The position numbers and the translations under genes are program-made. The notes under the pieces were generated by a model. That model was given only the letters and a program-made list of their open reading frames with translations, was not told the origin of the DNA and did not search any database. A stretch of 64,000 nt of DNA from Bradyrhizobium sp. in8p8 (GTDB taxonomy: Bacteria > Pseudomonadota > Alphaproteobacteria > Rhizobiales > Xanthobacteraceae), in assembly GCF_000426845.1 (NCBI RefSeq), contig NZ_AUGD01000002.1:1-64000 (forward strand), in the 5' to 3' direction. This document shows positions 8,065 through 17,434 of this stretch, one piece after another (within the stretch, counting starts at the first letter, position 1; every line of letters starts with the position of its first letter).

Positions 8065-9423
8065 TCACCGCCTGAAGAACGACGACAGCGTCGATCCGGC
8101 CGATGCCTCCGGTTTCGGCGGCGCGGGCGCAGGCTGCGCGGCCGGGGCGGGCGCGGGCTCCTCGCGCTTCGAGCGCTTCGATGGATAGCTGCGGCGGCGC
8201 TGCTGCTTCTCGGGCTTGGCGCTCGCGGGTGCGGTTTCGGCTTGCGGGACCGCGTCGGGGTTCTTCTCCGCGCTCTTGTCTTGAACCCGTTCCTGCGTCT
8301 TCTCTTGCGCCTTGTCCTGTCCCTTGTCCTGGCCGCCACGCATCGACAGGCGCTGGCCGTCGAATATCGTGGTCTCGCAGTGACGGTCGTTCTCGGCGAG
8401 GCTTGCGCAGAATTTCGCTGCGACGGCGGCGTTGACGAGGGGACCGGCGCCGAGGCGAAGCTGCATTCCCAGGCCCGTGGTGCCTTCCTTGATCATGATG
8501 ATCGGCCGCAGCGCTGCGATTTCCGGATTGGACTTGGTAAGGCCGCGCCACAGCGCGCGCAGGCCGTCGACCGAGTTGGCTCCGCCGAGATCGATGGCAA
8601 AGCGGGTCTGCTGAACCGCGATGGCAGGGGATTCGCTCTCGGCTGCATCGGACGGCTTTGTTGTTGCCGCCACGACCTCGGCCGCCGCGGGCGGCTCGGC
8701 CTTCTTCTCGGCGGCGTCATGCTGAATGAGCTTCGGTGCGGCGGGATCCGGCGGTGCCATGATCGACTTGGACGGCACCAGCGGAATGGTCGGCAGCGCC
8801 GAATTGTTCGCCGGCGATTGTTGCATGAGCGAGGCTGCGGCAGCGGTCTGCGGCGGTGCGCTCGCGGGCTCCTTCGCGGTTTCCTTCTGCAAGGTTTCCT
8901 TCTGCGCATCCTTGGCCGCCTCGGTCCGCGGCTTCTCGCTCGGCGGCGTTGGCGTCGAGGCGACCGGTGCGACGCTGGGAGCTGCGGCCACGGGTGTTGC
9001 GTCCTGCGGCTTCGTGCCCTGCGCCGGCGCAGCGGCCTGCTTGGCAATGGCACCGGTGACGGAATCGAGCCCTTGCTCCAGCACGGTGACGCGCGAATAC
9101 AGCCGGTCGCGATCGGTGTTCAGCGTCTCGATGGCGGCGGCGAGGCGGCGGGCCTCGTTCTGGCTTTCCTTGCTCAGCATCTGCAACCGATCGGCCTGGC
9201 GCGCGAGATCTGCGGACGCCACCTGGTCGCGCCGCCAGCCGAGCTGGGCCTGGTTGGCCATGACGGCGACGACGACGGCCCCCACTGCGGCGACGCCCCA
9301 CGAGCCCAGCCGCCACATCAAGCGCCGGTCGAACGCGCTTTCCTCGGCCAGAAGTCCGGAGAACAGGCCGCCGGTCTCCTTGGCGCCGAAGGCGTCCGCC
9401 AGTGGGTCGGAATCCTTTGCCAT
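8065..9423 (-). CDS. Membrane-anchored SPOR-like envelope protein
   Basis: This 452-residue protein is built as follows: a cytoplasmic N-terminus, one membrane segment near 38-58, a coiled coil (about 75-120), a long Ala/Pro/Glu linker (about 125-255), a compact domain near 268-350, and a basic, Pro-rich tail. The compact domain (FAIDLGGANSVDGLRALW ... FCASLAENDRHCETTIFDG) resembles SPOR-type peptidoglycan-binding domains, including a Cys pair. That suggests a periplasmic domain bound to denuded glycan at division sites, but the match is by general appearance. It stands divergent to glmU, which makes a peptidoglycan precursor. Confidence 0.7.
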   Translation of the reverse strand: MAKDSDPLADAFGAKETGGLFSGLLAEESAFDRRLMWRLGSWGVAAVGAVVVAVMANQAQLGWRRDQVASADLARQADRLQMLSKESQNEARRLAAAIETLNTDRDRLYSRVTVLEQGLDSVTGAIAKQAAAPAQGTKPQDATPVAAAPSVAPVASTPTPPSEKPRTEAAKDAQKETLQKETAKEPASAPPQTAAAASLMQQSPANNSALPTIPLVPSKSIMAPPDPAAPKLIQHDAAEKKAEPPAAAEVVAATTKPSDAAESESPAIAVQQTRFAIDLGGANSVDGLRALWRGLTKSNPEIAALRPIIMIKEGTTGLGMQLRLGAGPLVNAAVAAKFCASLAENDRHCETTIFDGQRLSMRGGQDKGQDKAQEKTQERVQDKSAEKNPDAVPQAETAPASAKPEKQQRRRSYPSKRSKREEPAPAPAAQPAPAPPKPEASAGSTLSSFFRR

Positions 9424-9593
9424 GAACGTTAAATGCCCAGCCCTGTCCGGCTTCCCCGAATCAATCAGGGAACATTAACAGGAAAAGCGTGCCGCACTTG
9501 AATTCCGGGCGTTTGCGGGGGTAGCGATAGCTTCCCCGAGGGCGCTCGCTGCCCGTCGCGCCAAACGATTCGGCCATATCTGACAGGATTTCG

Positions 9594-10949
9594 ATGACCG
9601 CCCGTTCCAGCCTCACGATCGTGCTCGCCGCCGGCGAAGGCACGCGCATGCGATCGAGCCTGCCGAAAGTGCTGCATCCGGTCGCGCATCAGAGCCTGCT
9701 CGCCCATGTGCTGGCCGCCGCTCCCAGGGGAACCGGCACCTCGCTCGCCGTCGTGATCGGACCGGATCATCAGGCGGTCGCGGACGAGGCCAAACGCATC
9801 CGCCCCGACGCGATGACCTTCGTGCAGGCCGAGCGGCTGGGCACCGCGCATGCGGTGCTGGCGGCGCGCGAAGCGATCGCGCGGGGCGTCGACGATCTCC
9901 TCGTCGCCTTCGGCGACACGCCGCTGATCTCGGCCGAGACCTTTGCGCGGCTGCGCGCGCCGCTCGCCAGAGGCGCCGCCATCGCCGCGCTCGGCTTTCG
10001 CGCCGCCGATCCGACCGGCTATGGCCGCTTCATCGTCGAGGGCGACCGCCTGGTCGCGATCCGCGAACAGGCCGACGCCAGCGAAGCGGAGCGCAGGATC
10101 GATCTGTGCAATGCCGGCGTCATGGCGATCGACGGGCGCCGGGCGCTTGCGATCCTGGACAAGATCGGGAATGCGAATTCCAAGGGCGAATATTATCTGA
10201 CCGACGCGGTCGAGATCGTCCGCAGGCAAGGATGGGAGTCCGTGGTGATCGAGACCGGAGAGGACGAGGTGCGCGGGATCAACACCAAGGCGCAGCTCGC
10301 GGAAGCGGAAAGCGTGCTGCAGGCGCGCTTGCGCAAGGCGGCGATGGAGGCCGGCGTGACGCTGATCGCCCCCGAGACGGTGTATCTGTCCGCCGACACT
10401 GTGTTCGGCAAGGACGTCACCATCGAGCCGTTTGTGGTGATCGGCCCCGGCGTGTCGATCGCGGACGGCGCGGTGATCCACTCCTTCTCGCACATCGTGC
10501 AGACGACGCTCGGAAAGAAGGTCTCGATCGGCCCCTATGCGCGGCTTCGGCCCGGCACCTCGCTGGGCGACGGCGCGCGCATCGGCAATTTCGTGGAGAC
10601 CAAGGCGGCGACGCTGGAGGCCGGCGTCAAGGTCAACCATCTCTCCTACATCGGCGATGCCACCGTCGGCGCCAACTCGAACATCGGCGCCGGCACCATC
10701 ACCTGCAACTATGACGGCTTCAAGAAGCACAAGACGGTCATCGGGCAGGGCGCCTTTGTCGGCACCAATTCCTCGCTGGTCGCGCCGGTGACGATCGGCA
10801 ACGGCGCCTATATCGGCTCGGGCTCGGTGATCACGAAGGATGTCCCTGACGACGCCATGGCCCTGGAGCGCAACCAGCAGACCATCCGGGAAGGCGGCGC
10901 TGCGCGCTATCGCGAGATGAAGACGGGCGGCAAGAAGCCGGAGAAGTGA
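9594..10949 (+). CDS. glmU: Bifunctional N-acetylglucosamine-1-phosphate uridyltransferase/glucosamine-1-phosphate acetyltransferase
   Basis: A 451-residue cytoplasmic enzyme making UDP-GlcNAc for peptidoglycan and lipid A. The N-terminal uridyltransferase domain carries the loop [19 protein letters not shown] (about residues 10-28). The C-terminal left-handed beta-helix shows hexapeptide repeats and the acetyltransferase segment [19 protein letters not shown] with [11 protein letters not shown]. The length matches the family. It lies one gene upstream of glmS, so two steps of the pathway are clustered. The start ATG follows TTTCG without a strong Shine-Dalgarno. Confidence 0.97.
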   Translation: MTARSSLTIVLAAGEGTRMRSSLPKVLHPVAHQSLLAHVLAAAPRGTGTSLAVVIGPDHQAVADEAKRIRPDAMTFVQAERLGTAHAVLAAREAIARGVDDLLVAFGDTPLISAETFARLRAPLARGAAIAALGFRAADPTGYGRFIVEGDRLVAIREQADASEAERRIDLCNAGVMAIDGRRALAILDKIGNANSKGEYYLTDAVEIVRRQGWESVVIETGEDEVRGINTKAQLAEAESVLQARLRKAAMEAGVTLIAPETVYLSADTVFGKDVTIEPFVVIGPGVSIADGAVIHSFSHIVQTTLGKKVSIGPYARLRPGTSLGDGARIGNFVETKAATLEAGVKVNHLSYIGDATVGANSNIGAGTITCNYDGFKKHKTVIGQGAFVGTNSSLVAPVTIGNGAYIGSGSVITKDVPDDAMALERNQQTIREGGAARYREMKTGGKKPEK

Positions 10950-10955
10950 GCGGCG

Positions 10956-11174
10956 CTATTCTTCGTCGGCGAATTCGGAGAAGATCGCACGGGTCAGGCG
11001 CCAGCCGCGCGGCTTGGCGCGCTTCACCGGCTCGCCTTCCGGATGCTTCATGAAGACGGGCTTGCTTTCCTTACCGCGCTGCGGCGGCGGCCAATGCGCA
11101 AGGTGCGTGCCCGTGGTCTCGCTTGCGCGCACCGACATCGAAGACAGACCTTTGCGGTCGGACGAGCCTTTCAT
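10956..11174 (-). CDS. Small conserved-looking protein of unknown function
   Basis: The ATG at 11174 is preceded by GAGGAGAACAAGGCC, a good ribosome site, giving 72 residues starting MKGSSDRKGLSSMSVRAS. It is polar and basic with a motif-like stretch THLAHWPPPQRG and KRAKPRGWRLTRAIFSEF near the C-terminus. There is no membrane segment and no recognisable domain. Its stop lies only six bases from the end of convergent glmU. The good ribosome site is the main argument that it is real. Confidence 0.55.
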   Translation of the reverse strand: MKGSSDRKGLSSMSVRASETTGTHLAHWPPPQRGKESKPVFMKHPEGEPVKRAKPRGWRLTRAIFSEFADEE

Positions 11175-11290
11175 GGCCTTGTTCTCCTCATCGGAAGCGT
11201 TGGCCAAATTCGTTGACAACGAGTTAACGCACGCGGTTTAAGGTCGGCCAATTCGACGCAGGCGAAGCTCAGATCGCGATCCAGTGCTGT

Positions 11291-11316
11291 CTCAATCGGC
11301 AATAATTATTGAGTAT
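11291..11316. promoter_or_regulatory. AT-rich inverted repeat upstream of glmS
   Basis: CTCAAT and ATTGAG flank a perfect 12-bp palindrome, CAATAATTATTG (11300-11311), about 85 bases before the glmS start. In such GC-rich DNA an AT palindrome here is likely part of a promoter or operator. No regulator can be assigned. Confidence 0.35.
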
Positions 11317-11395
11317 CTGGTTCGCTGGGAATCTCGCTAAAAAACGAGCGCGTCGTTTAGGCGATTTTTCGACGATTTGGGGGATAGTGAACCGC

Positions 11396-13222
11396 ATGTG
11401 CGGGATTGTCGGCATTCTCGGGCGCGAGCCGGTTGCAGAGCAATTGGTGGATTCGCTCAAACGTCTTGAATATCGCGGTTACGATTCCGCGGGCGTCGCC
11501 ACGCTCGAGGGCAGGCACCTGGAGCGCCGCCGCGCCGAAGGCAAGCTGAAGAACCTGGAGAAGCGGCTGGAAGCCGAGCCCTTGAAGGGCACGACCGGGA
11601 TCGGTCACACGCGCTGGGCCACCCACGGCAAGCCGACCGTCAACAACGCCCATCCGCACGCGACAGAGCGCGTCGCCGTGGTCCACAATGGCATCATCGA
11701 GAATTTCCGCGAGCTGCGCGAGGAGCTCGAGAGGAAGGGAACGGTGTTCCACACCGAGACCGATACCGAAATCGTGCTGCACCTCGTCGACGATCTGCTC
11801 GCGCGCGGCAACAAGCCGGTGGAAGCCGTCAAGCTGACGCTGGCGCGCCTGCGCGGCGCCTTCGCGCTCGGCTTCATATTCGCCGGCGACGACGACCTCA
11901 TGATCGGCGCCCGCAACGGACCGCCGCTCGCGATCGGTTATGGCGACGGCGAGATGTATCTCGGCTCCGACGCCATCGCGCTCGGCCCGTTCACCGACAC
12001 GATCAGCTATCTCGAAGATGGCGACTGGGTGGTGCTGACGCGCAAGAGCGCGACGATCTACGACAAGGACGGCTACGCCGTCCAGCGCGACAAGATCAGG
12101 CACGCGGCATCGACGTCGCTGGTCGACAAGGCCAATTACCGCCACTTCATGGCCAAGGAGATCCACGAGCAGCCGGAAGTGGTCGGTCACACGCTGGCAC
12201 GCTACGTCGACATGGCGACCGAGCGCGTTGCGCTGCCCGTGAACCTGCCGTTCGATTTCAACGACATTCGCCGCATCAACATCACCGCCTGCGGCACTGC
12301 TAGCTATGCCGGCTTCGTCGCAAAATACTGGTTCGAGCGCTTCGCGCGCCTGCCGGTCGAAGTCGACGTCGCCTCCGAGTTCCGCTACCGCGAGGCACCC
12401 TTGCGCAAGGGCGATCTCGCCATCTTCATCTCGCAATCCGGCGAGACCGCCGACACGCTGGCGGCGCTGCGCTACGCCAAGGCGGAAGGCGTGCACACGG
12501 TCGCCGTCGTCAATGTGCCGACCTCGACGATCGCGCGCGAGAGCGAGACGGTGCTGCAGACGCTCGCGGGACCCGAGATCGGCGTCGCCTCGACCAAGGC
12601 CTTCACCTGTCAGCTCATGGTGCTGGCCAGCCTTGCGATCGCGGCCGGCAAGGCCAGAGGTGAATTGTCCGAGGAGGACGAGACCAAGCTGGTCCATGGC
12701 CTCGTTGAAGTCCCGCGCCTGATGGCGGATGCGCTCACCAGCGAGCCCCAGATCGAAAAGCTCGCGCACCGGATCGCCAAATCCCGCGACGTGCTCTATC
12801 TCGGCCGCGGCACCAGCTTCCCGCTGGCGCTCGAAGGTGCGCTGAAGCTGAAGGAGATCTCCTACATCCACGCCGAAGGCTATGCCGCCGGCGAGCTCAA
12901 GCACGGGCCGATCGCGCTGATCGACGAGACCATGCCGGTCGTCGTCATCGCGCCCCACGACCGCGTGTTCGAGAAGACGGTGTCCAACATGCAGGAGGTC
13001 GCCGCGCGCGGCGGCAACATCATCCTGATGACGGACGCCAAGGGCGCGGCAGAGGCGACGGTCGAGTCCCTTGTCACCATCGTCATGCCGGACATGGCGG
13101 CGGCGTTCACGCCGATGGTCTACGCCGTTCCCGTGCAGCTGCTCGCCTATCACACGGCTGTCGTCATGGGCACCGACGTCGACCAGCCGCGCAATCTCGC
13201 GAAATCTGTGACCGTGGAATAG
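11396..13222 (+). CDS. glmS: Glutamine-fructose-6-phosphate aminotransferase (isomerizing)
   Basis: The start is the ATG at 11396 because the mature enzyme needs Cys directly after Met (MCGIVGILGR); a longer frame from 11309 is not used. The 608-residue product has an N-terminal class-II glutaminase domain with Cys2 as nucleophile, followed by two SIS sugar-isomerase domains (ITACGTASYAGF; SQSGETADTLAAL; GRGTSFPLALEGALKLKE) and the C-terminal PRNLAKSVTVE that closes the active site. It makes glucosamine-6-phosphate, the entry step to UDP-GlcNAc made by nearby GlmU. I see no glmS ribozyme in the leader. Confidence 0.97.
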   Translation: MCGIVGILGREPVAEQLVDSLKRLEYRGYDSAGVATLEGRHLERRRAEGKLKNLEKRLEAEPLKGTTGIGHTRWATHGKPTVNNAHPHATERVAVVHNGIIENFRELREELERKGTVFHTETDTEIVLHLVDDLLARGNKPVEAVKLTLARLRGAFALGFIFAGDDDLMIGARNGPPLAIGYGDGEMYLGSDAIALGPFTDTISYLEDGDWVVLTRKSATIYDKDGYAVQRDKIRHAASTSLVDKANYRHFMAKEIHEQPEVVGHTLARYVDMATERVALPVNLPFDFNDIRRINITACGTASYAGFVAKYWFERFARLPVEVDVASEFRYREAPLRKGDLAIFISQSGETADTLAALRYAKAEGVHTVAVVNVPTSTIARESETVLQTLAGPEIGVASTKAFTCQLMVLASLAIAAGKARGELSEEDETKLVHGLVEVPRLMADALTSEPQIEKLAHRIAKSRDVLYLGRGTSFPLALEGALKLKEISYIHAEGYAAGELKHGPIALIDETMPVVVIAPHDRVFEKTVSNMQEVAARGGNIILMTDAKGAAEATVESLVTIVMPDMAAAFTPMVYAVPVQLLAYHTAVVMGTDVDQPRNLAKSVTVE

Positions 13223-13311
13223 GCAGTAGGGATATCGGACGGTCGGTTCGTGGTCTTCCAAAACCTGCTAGAAGACCCTAGCTTGTGTGCTGCGACCGAC
13301 TTGGAACCCGA

Positions 13312-14082
13312 ATGACCCCCCGCGACGACGCGCCTGCGCCTCTTGATCCCGTCCCGGAACCGCATACCGGCCTGATGGGCCGCTTCCGCAACTATTTCCT
13401 CACCGGCCTCGTCGTCACGGGGCCGATCGCGATCACGCTCTATCTCGTCTGGTGGTTCGTCACCTGGGTCGACGGCGTGGTGCGGCCGTTCGTGCCGCTG
13501 GCCTACCGGCCGGAAACCTATCTGCCCTACGTCATTCCCGGCTGGGGACTGATTGTCGCATTCTTTACGCTGACGCTGGTCGGTTTCCTCGCGGCCAATT
13601 TGATCGGCCGCACGCTGGTCGACGTCGGCGAGACGTTCCTAGGGCGGATCCCGGCCGTCCGCGCGATCTATCGCGGCCTCAAGCAGGTGTTCGAGACGTT
13701 GTTCTCGGGCAAGGGCTCGAGCTTCCGCAAGGTCGGCCTGGTCGAGTTTCCGTCGCCCGGCATGTGGTCGATCGTGCTGATCTCGCAATCGCCGAACGAG
13801 GACATCGCGCGCAGCCTGCCAGGGCAGGAAGAGCACGTTTCGGTGTTCCTGCCGTGCTCGCCGAACCCGACCACGGGCTTCTTTTTCTACGTCCCCAAGA
13901 GCAAGATCATCGAGGTCGACCTCACCGCGGAGGAGGCCGCGACGCTCATCATGTCGGCAGGCGTGGTGCAGCCGGGCTCGACGCCCGATTCGAAGAAGGC
14001 GGCGGCGCTCGCCGGCGTGGCAAACGCCGCGCGCATTGCAAACGCCTCGACGCTCAAGCCGGAGCCTGCGAAAGTGGAGTAG
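13312..14082 (+). CDS. DUF502-family inner-membrane protein
   Basis: The start at 13312 (MTPRDDAPAP) gives 256 residues. After a Pro-rich N-terminus come two membrane segments (NYFLTGLVVTGPIAITLYLVWW, and GLIVAFFTLTLVGFLAANLIG), then a soluble domain with the DUF502 signatures PxVRAIYRGLKQVFETL, FRKVGLVEFPSPGMWSIVLIS and PCSPNPTTGFFFYVPKSKI. The family is widespread and of unknown function. It lies 89 bases downstream of glmS and may be co-transcribed. The Ala-rich C-terminus varies in the family. Confidence 0.9.
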   Translation: MTPRDDAPAPLDPVPEPHTGLMGRFRNYFLTGLVVTGPIAITLYLVWWFVTWVDGVVRPFVPLAYRPETYLPYVIPGWGLIVAFFTLTLVGFLAANLIGRTLVDVGETFLGRIPAVRAIYRGLKQVFETLFSGKGSSFRKVGLVEFPSPGMWSIVLISQSPNEDIARSLPGQEEHVSVFLPCSPNPTTGFFFYVPKSKIIEVDLTAEEAATLIMSAGVVQPGSTPDSKKAAALAGVANAARIANASTLKPEPAKVE

Positions 14083-14185
14083 GGCCATTCCCGCGCGGGA
14101 TGGGCCCCCTTCACGCCGGTGATCGCATCCTCTGCTAGTCTCCGCTCAGCCGGGCGTGTCGCTCGGAATTGAGCTGGAGTGCACG

Positions 14186-15055
14186 ATGTCGAAGATGACG
14201 TCAAAGACCATTGCCATCCTCGCCCCCGGTGCGATGGGCAGCGCGGTGGCGCGCCGGCTCAGCGAGAACGGCGCACGCGTGCTGACATCGTTGCAGGGGC
14301 GCAGTGAGGCGACCCTGAAGCGGGCGGTGGACGCCGGCATGGTCGGCGCCAAGGACGACGCGATTGCGGAGGCCGACATCATCCTCTCGATCGTGCCGCC
14401 CAGTGAAGCGGTCGCGCTGGCAGAACGGCTGGCCGCGCTGATCTCCACGCGTGCCCACAAGCCCATCGTCGTCGACTGCAACGCGGTCAATGTCGAGACT
14501 GTGCGGCGGATCGGCGAGATCATCGCCTCTGCGCAGGCACCGTTCGTCGATGGCGGCATCATCGGTTTTCCGCCGCAGCCAGGTGGCAAGAGCCCGGCCT
14601 TCTACATGTCCGGTGAGCACGCCAGGGACGTCATGGTGCTGAAGGATCTCGGCCTCGACGTGCGGATCATTGAGGGCCCGGTCGGCGCGGCGTCGGCCTT
14701 GAAAATGTCGTATGCGGGCATCGTCAAGGGCCTCGCCGGGATCGGCTCGGCCATGGTGATCGCGGCAACGAAAGCGGGTGCGGCCGATGCGCTCCGCGAC
14801 GAACTGGCACTGAGCCAGCCCGCGATTCTGGCGCGGCTCGAAGTGGCGTTGCCCGACATGATTCCGAAAGCGTATCGCTGGGTCGCGGAGATGCGGGAGA
14901 TTTCCGGTTTCCTCGGGCCCGATCACCCGGCCAGCCAGATCTACGAGGGCTTCGCGCGCTGGTTCGAGCATCTGGCCGAAGATGCGAAGGGCGAGGGGGC
15001 GGACGCGGAGCTGATGAGGGCTTTTGCTGCGCGCGTCGCGCAAACGGGGGCCTGA
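14186..15055 (+). CDS. NAD(P)-dependent dehydrogenase, beta-hydroxyacid dehydrogenase type with DUF1932-like C-terminus
   Basis: The start at 14186 (MSKMTSKTIAIL) follows GGAGTGCACG, giving 289 residues. A Rossmann fold begins IAILAPGAMGSAVARRLSENGA. The substrate loop is FVDGGIIGFPP and the usual catalytic-lysine helix region is SALKMSYAGIVKGLAGIG. The C-terminal helical part (ALRDELALSQP ... MIPKAYRWVAEMREIS) resembles DUF1932, found in 6-phosphogluconate-dehydrogenase-like proteins that act on small hydroxyacids. The substrate is unknown. The gene ends 48 bases before a palindromic repeat. Confidence 0.8.
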   Translation: MSKMTSKTIAILAPGAMGSAVARRLSENGARVLTSLQGRSEATLKRAVDAGMVGAKDDAIAEADIILSIVPPSEAVALAERLAALISTRAHKPIVVDCNAVNVETVRRIGEIIASAQAPFVDGGIIGFPPQPGGKSPAFYMSGEHARDVMVLKDLGLDVRIIEGPVGAASALKMSYAGIVKGLAGIGSAMVIAATKAGAADALRDELALSQPAILARLEVALPDMIPKAYRWVAEMREISGFLGPDHPASQIYEGFARWFEHLAEDAKGEGADAELMRAFAARVAQTGA

Positions 15056-15102
15056 TCGTCAGCATGCACTTTGGCCGAGATTGTCGCGCTGTATTCACAA
15101 CA

Positions 15103-15183
15103 TCATTGCGAGCGCAGCGAAGCGGTCCAGAGCCCCCGCAGTAGTCCTGGATTGCTTCTTCGCTTCGCTCCTCGCGATGACGA
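15103..15183. repeat. Palindromic intergenic repeat, copy 1
   Basis: Outer arms TCATTGCGAGCG and TCCTCGCGATGA, with inner arms GGTCCAG and CTGGATTGC. Together they form a long hairpin between convergent genes. The same design recurs at 36791-36875 and half of it at 39109-39141. This is a high-copy non-coding repeat type in Bradyrhizobium genomes. Confidence 0.8.
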
Positions 15184-15207
15184 GGGAGGAGACAGCGTGT
15201 CCAACGG

Positions 15208-17316
15208 CTAGCCCGCGCCGATCAGCGGGATCGCCTCGTCTCGCTCGTACAAATACAGCAGGCACCGCAGCGCCTCGCCGCGCTCGCCCTTGAGCTTCGG
15301 GTCGTCCTTCAGGATGCGTAGCGCTTCGTCTCGAGCCTGGGCGATCAGCTGGCCGTGCACCTCCGGGCGCGCGATGCGGTAGCCGGGCAGGCCGCTCTGG
15401 CGCACGCCCAAGACGTCGCCTTCGCCGCGCAGCTTCAAGTCTTCCTCGGCGATGCGGAAACCGTCGGTGGTTTCGCGGATCACCTTGAGCCGGGCTTTCG
15501 ACATCTCGCCGAGCGGCTCGCTGTAGAGCAGGATGCAAGTCGACGCCTCCGAGCCGCGGCCAATGCGGCCGCGCAGCTGATGCAGCTGCGCAAGCCCAAA
15601 GCGCTCCGCATTCTCGATCACCATGATGGTCGCGGCCGGCACGTCGACGCCGACCTCGACCACGGTGGTCGCGACCAGGAGCCCGATCTCGTGGGCGGCG
15701 AACTGGCCCATCACGCGGTCCTTCTCCGTGCCCTTCATCTGGCCGTGCACGAGACCGACGCGTTCGCCGAAGCGCTTTTGCAGGCTCTCGAAACGTTTGG
15801 TCGCGTTGGTGAGATGCTCGGTGCCTTCCGCCTCGGACTCTTCCACCAGCGGGCAAATCCAGTAGACCAGTTTTCCCGATTGCAAAGCGCGGCCAACACC
15901 GTCCATGACCTCGCCAAGCCGGCTCATGGCGACGGCGCGGGTGTCGACGGGCTGGCGGCCGGCCGGCTTCTCGCGCAACTCCGAGATGTCCATGTCGCCG
16001 AAATAGGTCAGCACCAGCGTGCGCGGGATCGGGGTGGCGCTGAGCACCAGCACGTCGACGGCTTCGCCCTTCGATGTCAGCGCGAGGCGTTCGCGCACGC
16101 CGAAGCGATGCTGCTCGTCGACGATGGCGAGGGCGAGATCCCTGAAGATCACATCGTCCTGGATCAGGGCGTGGGTGCCGACGAGCAGGTCGATCTCGCC
16201 GTCGGCGAGCTGCGTGATGATCTCGCGCCGCTCCTTGCCCTTTTCCCGGCCGGTGAGGATCGCAACCCGCATGCCGGCGCGCTCGGCGAGCGGGGCGATG
16301 GTCTTGACGTGCTGTCGCGCCAGGATTTCGGTGGGCGCCATCAGCGCGGCCTGCTTCCCGGCTTCGGCGACCGCGGCGGCGGCCAGCAGCGCGACCACGG
16401 TCTTGCCGGAGCCGACGTCGCCCTGGAGCAGGCGGAGCATGCGCACGGGCTGCTTCAGGTCCTCCGCAATGGCCGCGGCGGCGCTGCGTTGCGAGGGCGT
16501 GAGCGCGTAGGGCAGGGCGTCGATGATCTTGTTGCGCAGGTGTCCGTCGCCGGCGTTGCGCACGCCGGCGGGACGGCGCAACTGCGCGCGAATCAGGGCG
16601 AGCGCGAGCTGGCCGGCCAGCAGCTCGTCGAAGGCGAGGCGCGACCAGAACGGCTGGTCCGGCAGGATGTCGGTGAGCTCGGCCGGCTGGTGCACGCGGG
16701 TGAGCGCTTCCGCAACAGGCGGGAAATTGCAGCGGCGCATCACCTCCGGGCTGATCCATTCGGGCAGCGCCGGCAGCTTTTGCAGCGCCTGGCCGATCGC
16801 GCGGCGCAGAGAGCCGAGCGCAAGTCCTTCGGTCAGGGGATAGACGGGGTCGATGCCGGAGAGCTTTGCAATCGCCTCCTCGTCGAGCACGCGGTCGGGA
16901 TGCACGATCTGCGGGATGCCGTCATACATCTGCAGCGTGCCCGAGACGAAGCGCTTCTCGCCGACCGGCAGAAGCTTCTCGACATAGCCCGGCTTGGCGC
17001 GGAAGAAGGTCAGCACGACGTCGCCGGTATCGTCGCTGGCATAGACCAGATAGGGCGCGCGCGCGTTGCGCGGCGGGGGCGGGCGGTGGCGATCGACGGT
17101 GACCTCCAGCGTCACCATGGTTCCGACGGCGGCGTCGCGCACCTTCGGCCGGGCCCGGCGATCGATGACCTGGCTCGGCAGATGCAGCAGCAGATCCACC
17201 AGCCGCGGCGTCTCGCTCCGGCTGAGCAGATATTGCAGCAGCTTGTCCTGCTTGGGACCGACCCCGGGCAGGCTGGTCACGGGAGCAAACAGCGGGTTGA
17301 GCAGGCTGGGGCGCAT
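15208..17316 (-). CDS. recG: ATP-dependent DNA helicase RecG
   Basis: A 702-residue branch-migration helicase that remodels stalled forks and Holliday junctions. The N-terminal wedge/OB domain starts MRPSLLNPLFAPVTSLPGVGPK. Helicase motifs are GDVGSGKTVVALL (Walker A), VDEQHRFGV (DEQH), LSATPIPRTL (motif III) and the C-terminal TTVVEVGVDVP and QLRGRIGRG. The length matches the family. In related alphaproteobacteria recG is usually divergent from sdhE-mfd; here an rtcB-prfH operon on the same strand lies in between, ending 118 bases upstream, so recG might also be read from that operon. Confidence 0.97.
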   Translation of the reverse strand: MRPSLLNPLFAPVTSLPGVGPKQDKLLQYLLSRSETPRLVDLLLHLPSQVIDRRARPKVRDAAVGTMVTLEVTVDRHRPPPPRNARAPYLVYASDDTGDVVLTFFRAKPGYVEKLLPVGEKRFVSGTLQMYDGIPQIVHPDRVLDEEAIAKLSGIDPVYPLTEGLALGSLRRAIGQALQKLPALPEWISPEVMRRCNFPPVAEALTRVHQPAELTDILPDQPFWSRLAFDELLAGQLALALIRAQLRRPAGVRNAGDGHLRNKIIDALPYALTPSQRSAAAAIAEDLKQPVRMLRLLQGDVGSGKTVVALLAAAAVAEAGKQAALMAPTEILARQHVKTIAPLAERAGMRVAILTGREKGKERREIITQLADGEIDLLVGTHALIQDDVIFRDLALAIVDEQHRFGVRERLALTSKGEAVDVLVLSATPIPRTLVLTYFGDMDISELREKPAGRQPVDTRAVAMSRLGEVMDGVGRALQSGKLVYWICPLVEESEAEGTEHLTNATKRFESLQKRFGERVGLVHGQMKGTEKDRVMGQFAAHEIGLLVATTVVEVGVDVPAATIMVIENAERFGLAQLHQLRGRIGRGSEASTCILLYSEPLGEMSKARLKVIRETTDGFRIAEEDLKLRGEGDVLGVRQSGLPGYRIARPEVHGQLIAQARDEALRILKDDPKLKGERGEALRCLLYLYERDEAIPLIGAG

Positions 17317-17434
17317 TGGTGCAAACTAAGACCGTTTGCGGCCGTGATGGCCGGTTTTGTGCAAGACGTCTATGGCTTTGTTCCGTCCCGACAATGATGC
17401 GGAACGTCCGGATCGGCCTAAGGCCAACCCGGAC

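Noticed and set aside
11357-13261. 634-codon minus-strand frame opposite glmS
   Set aside because: Low-complexity Arg/Asp/Val-rich translation without any family marks; glmS on the plus strand has complete motifs.
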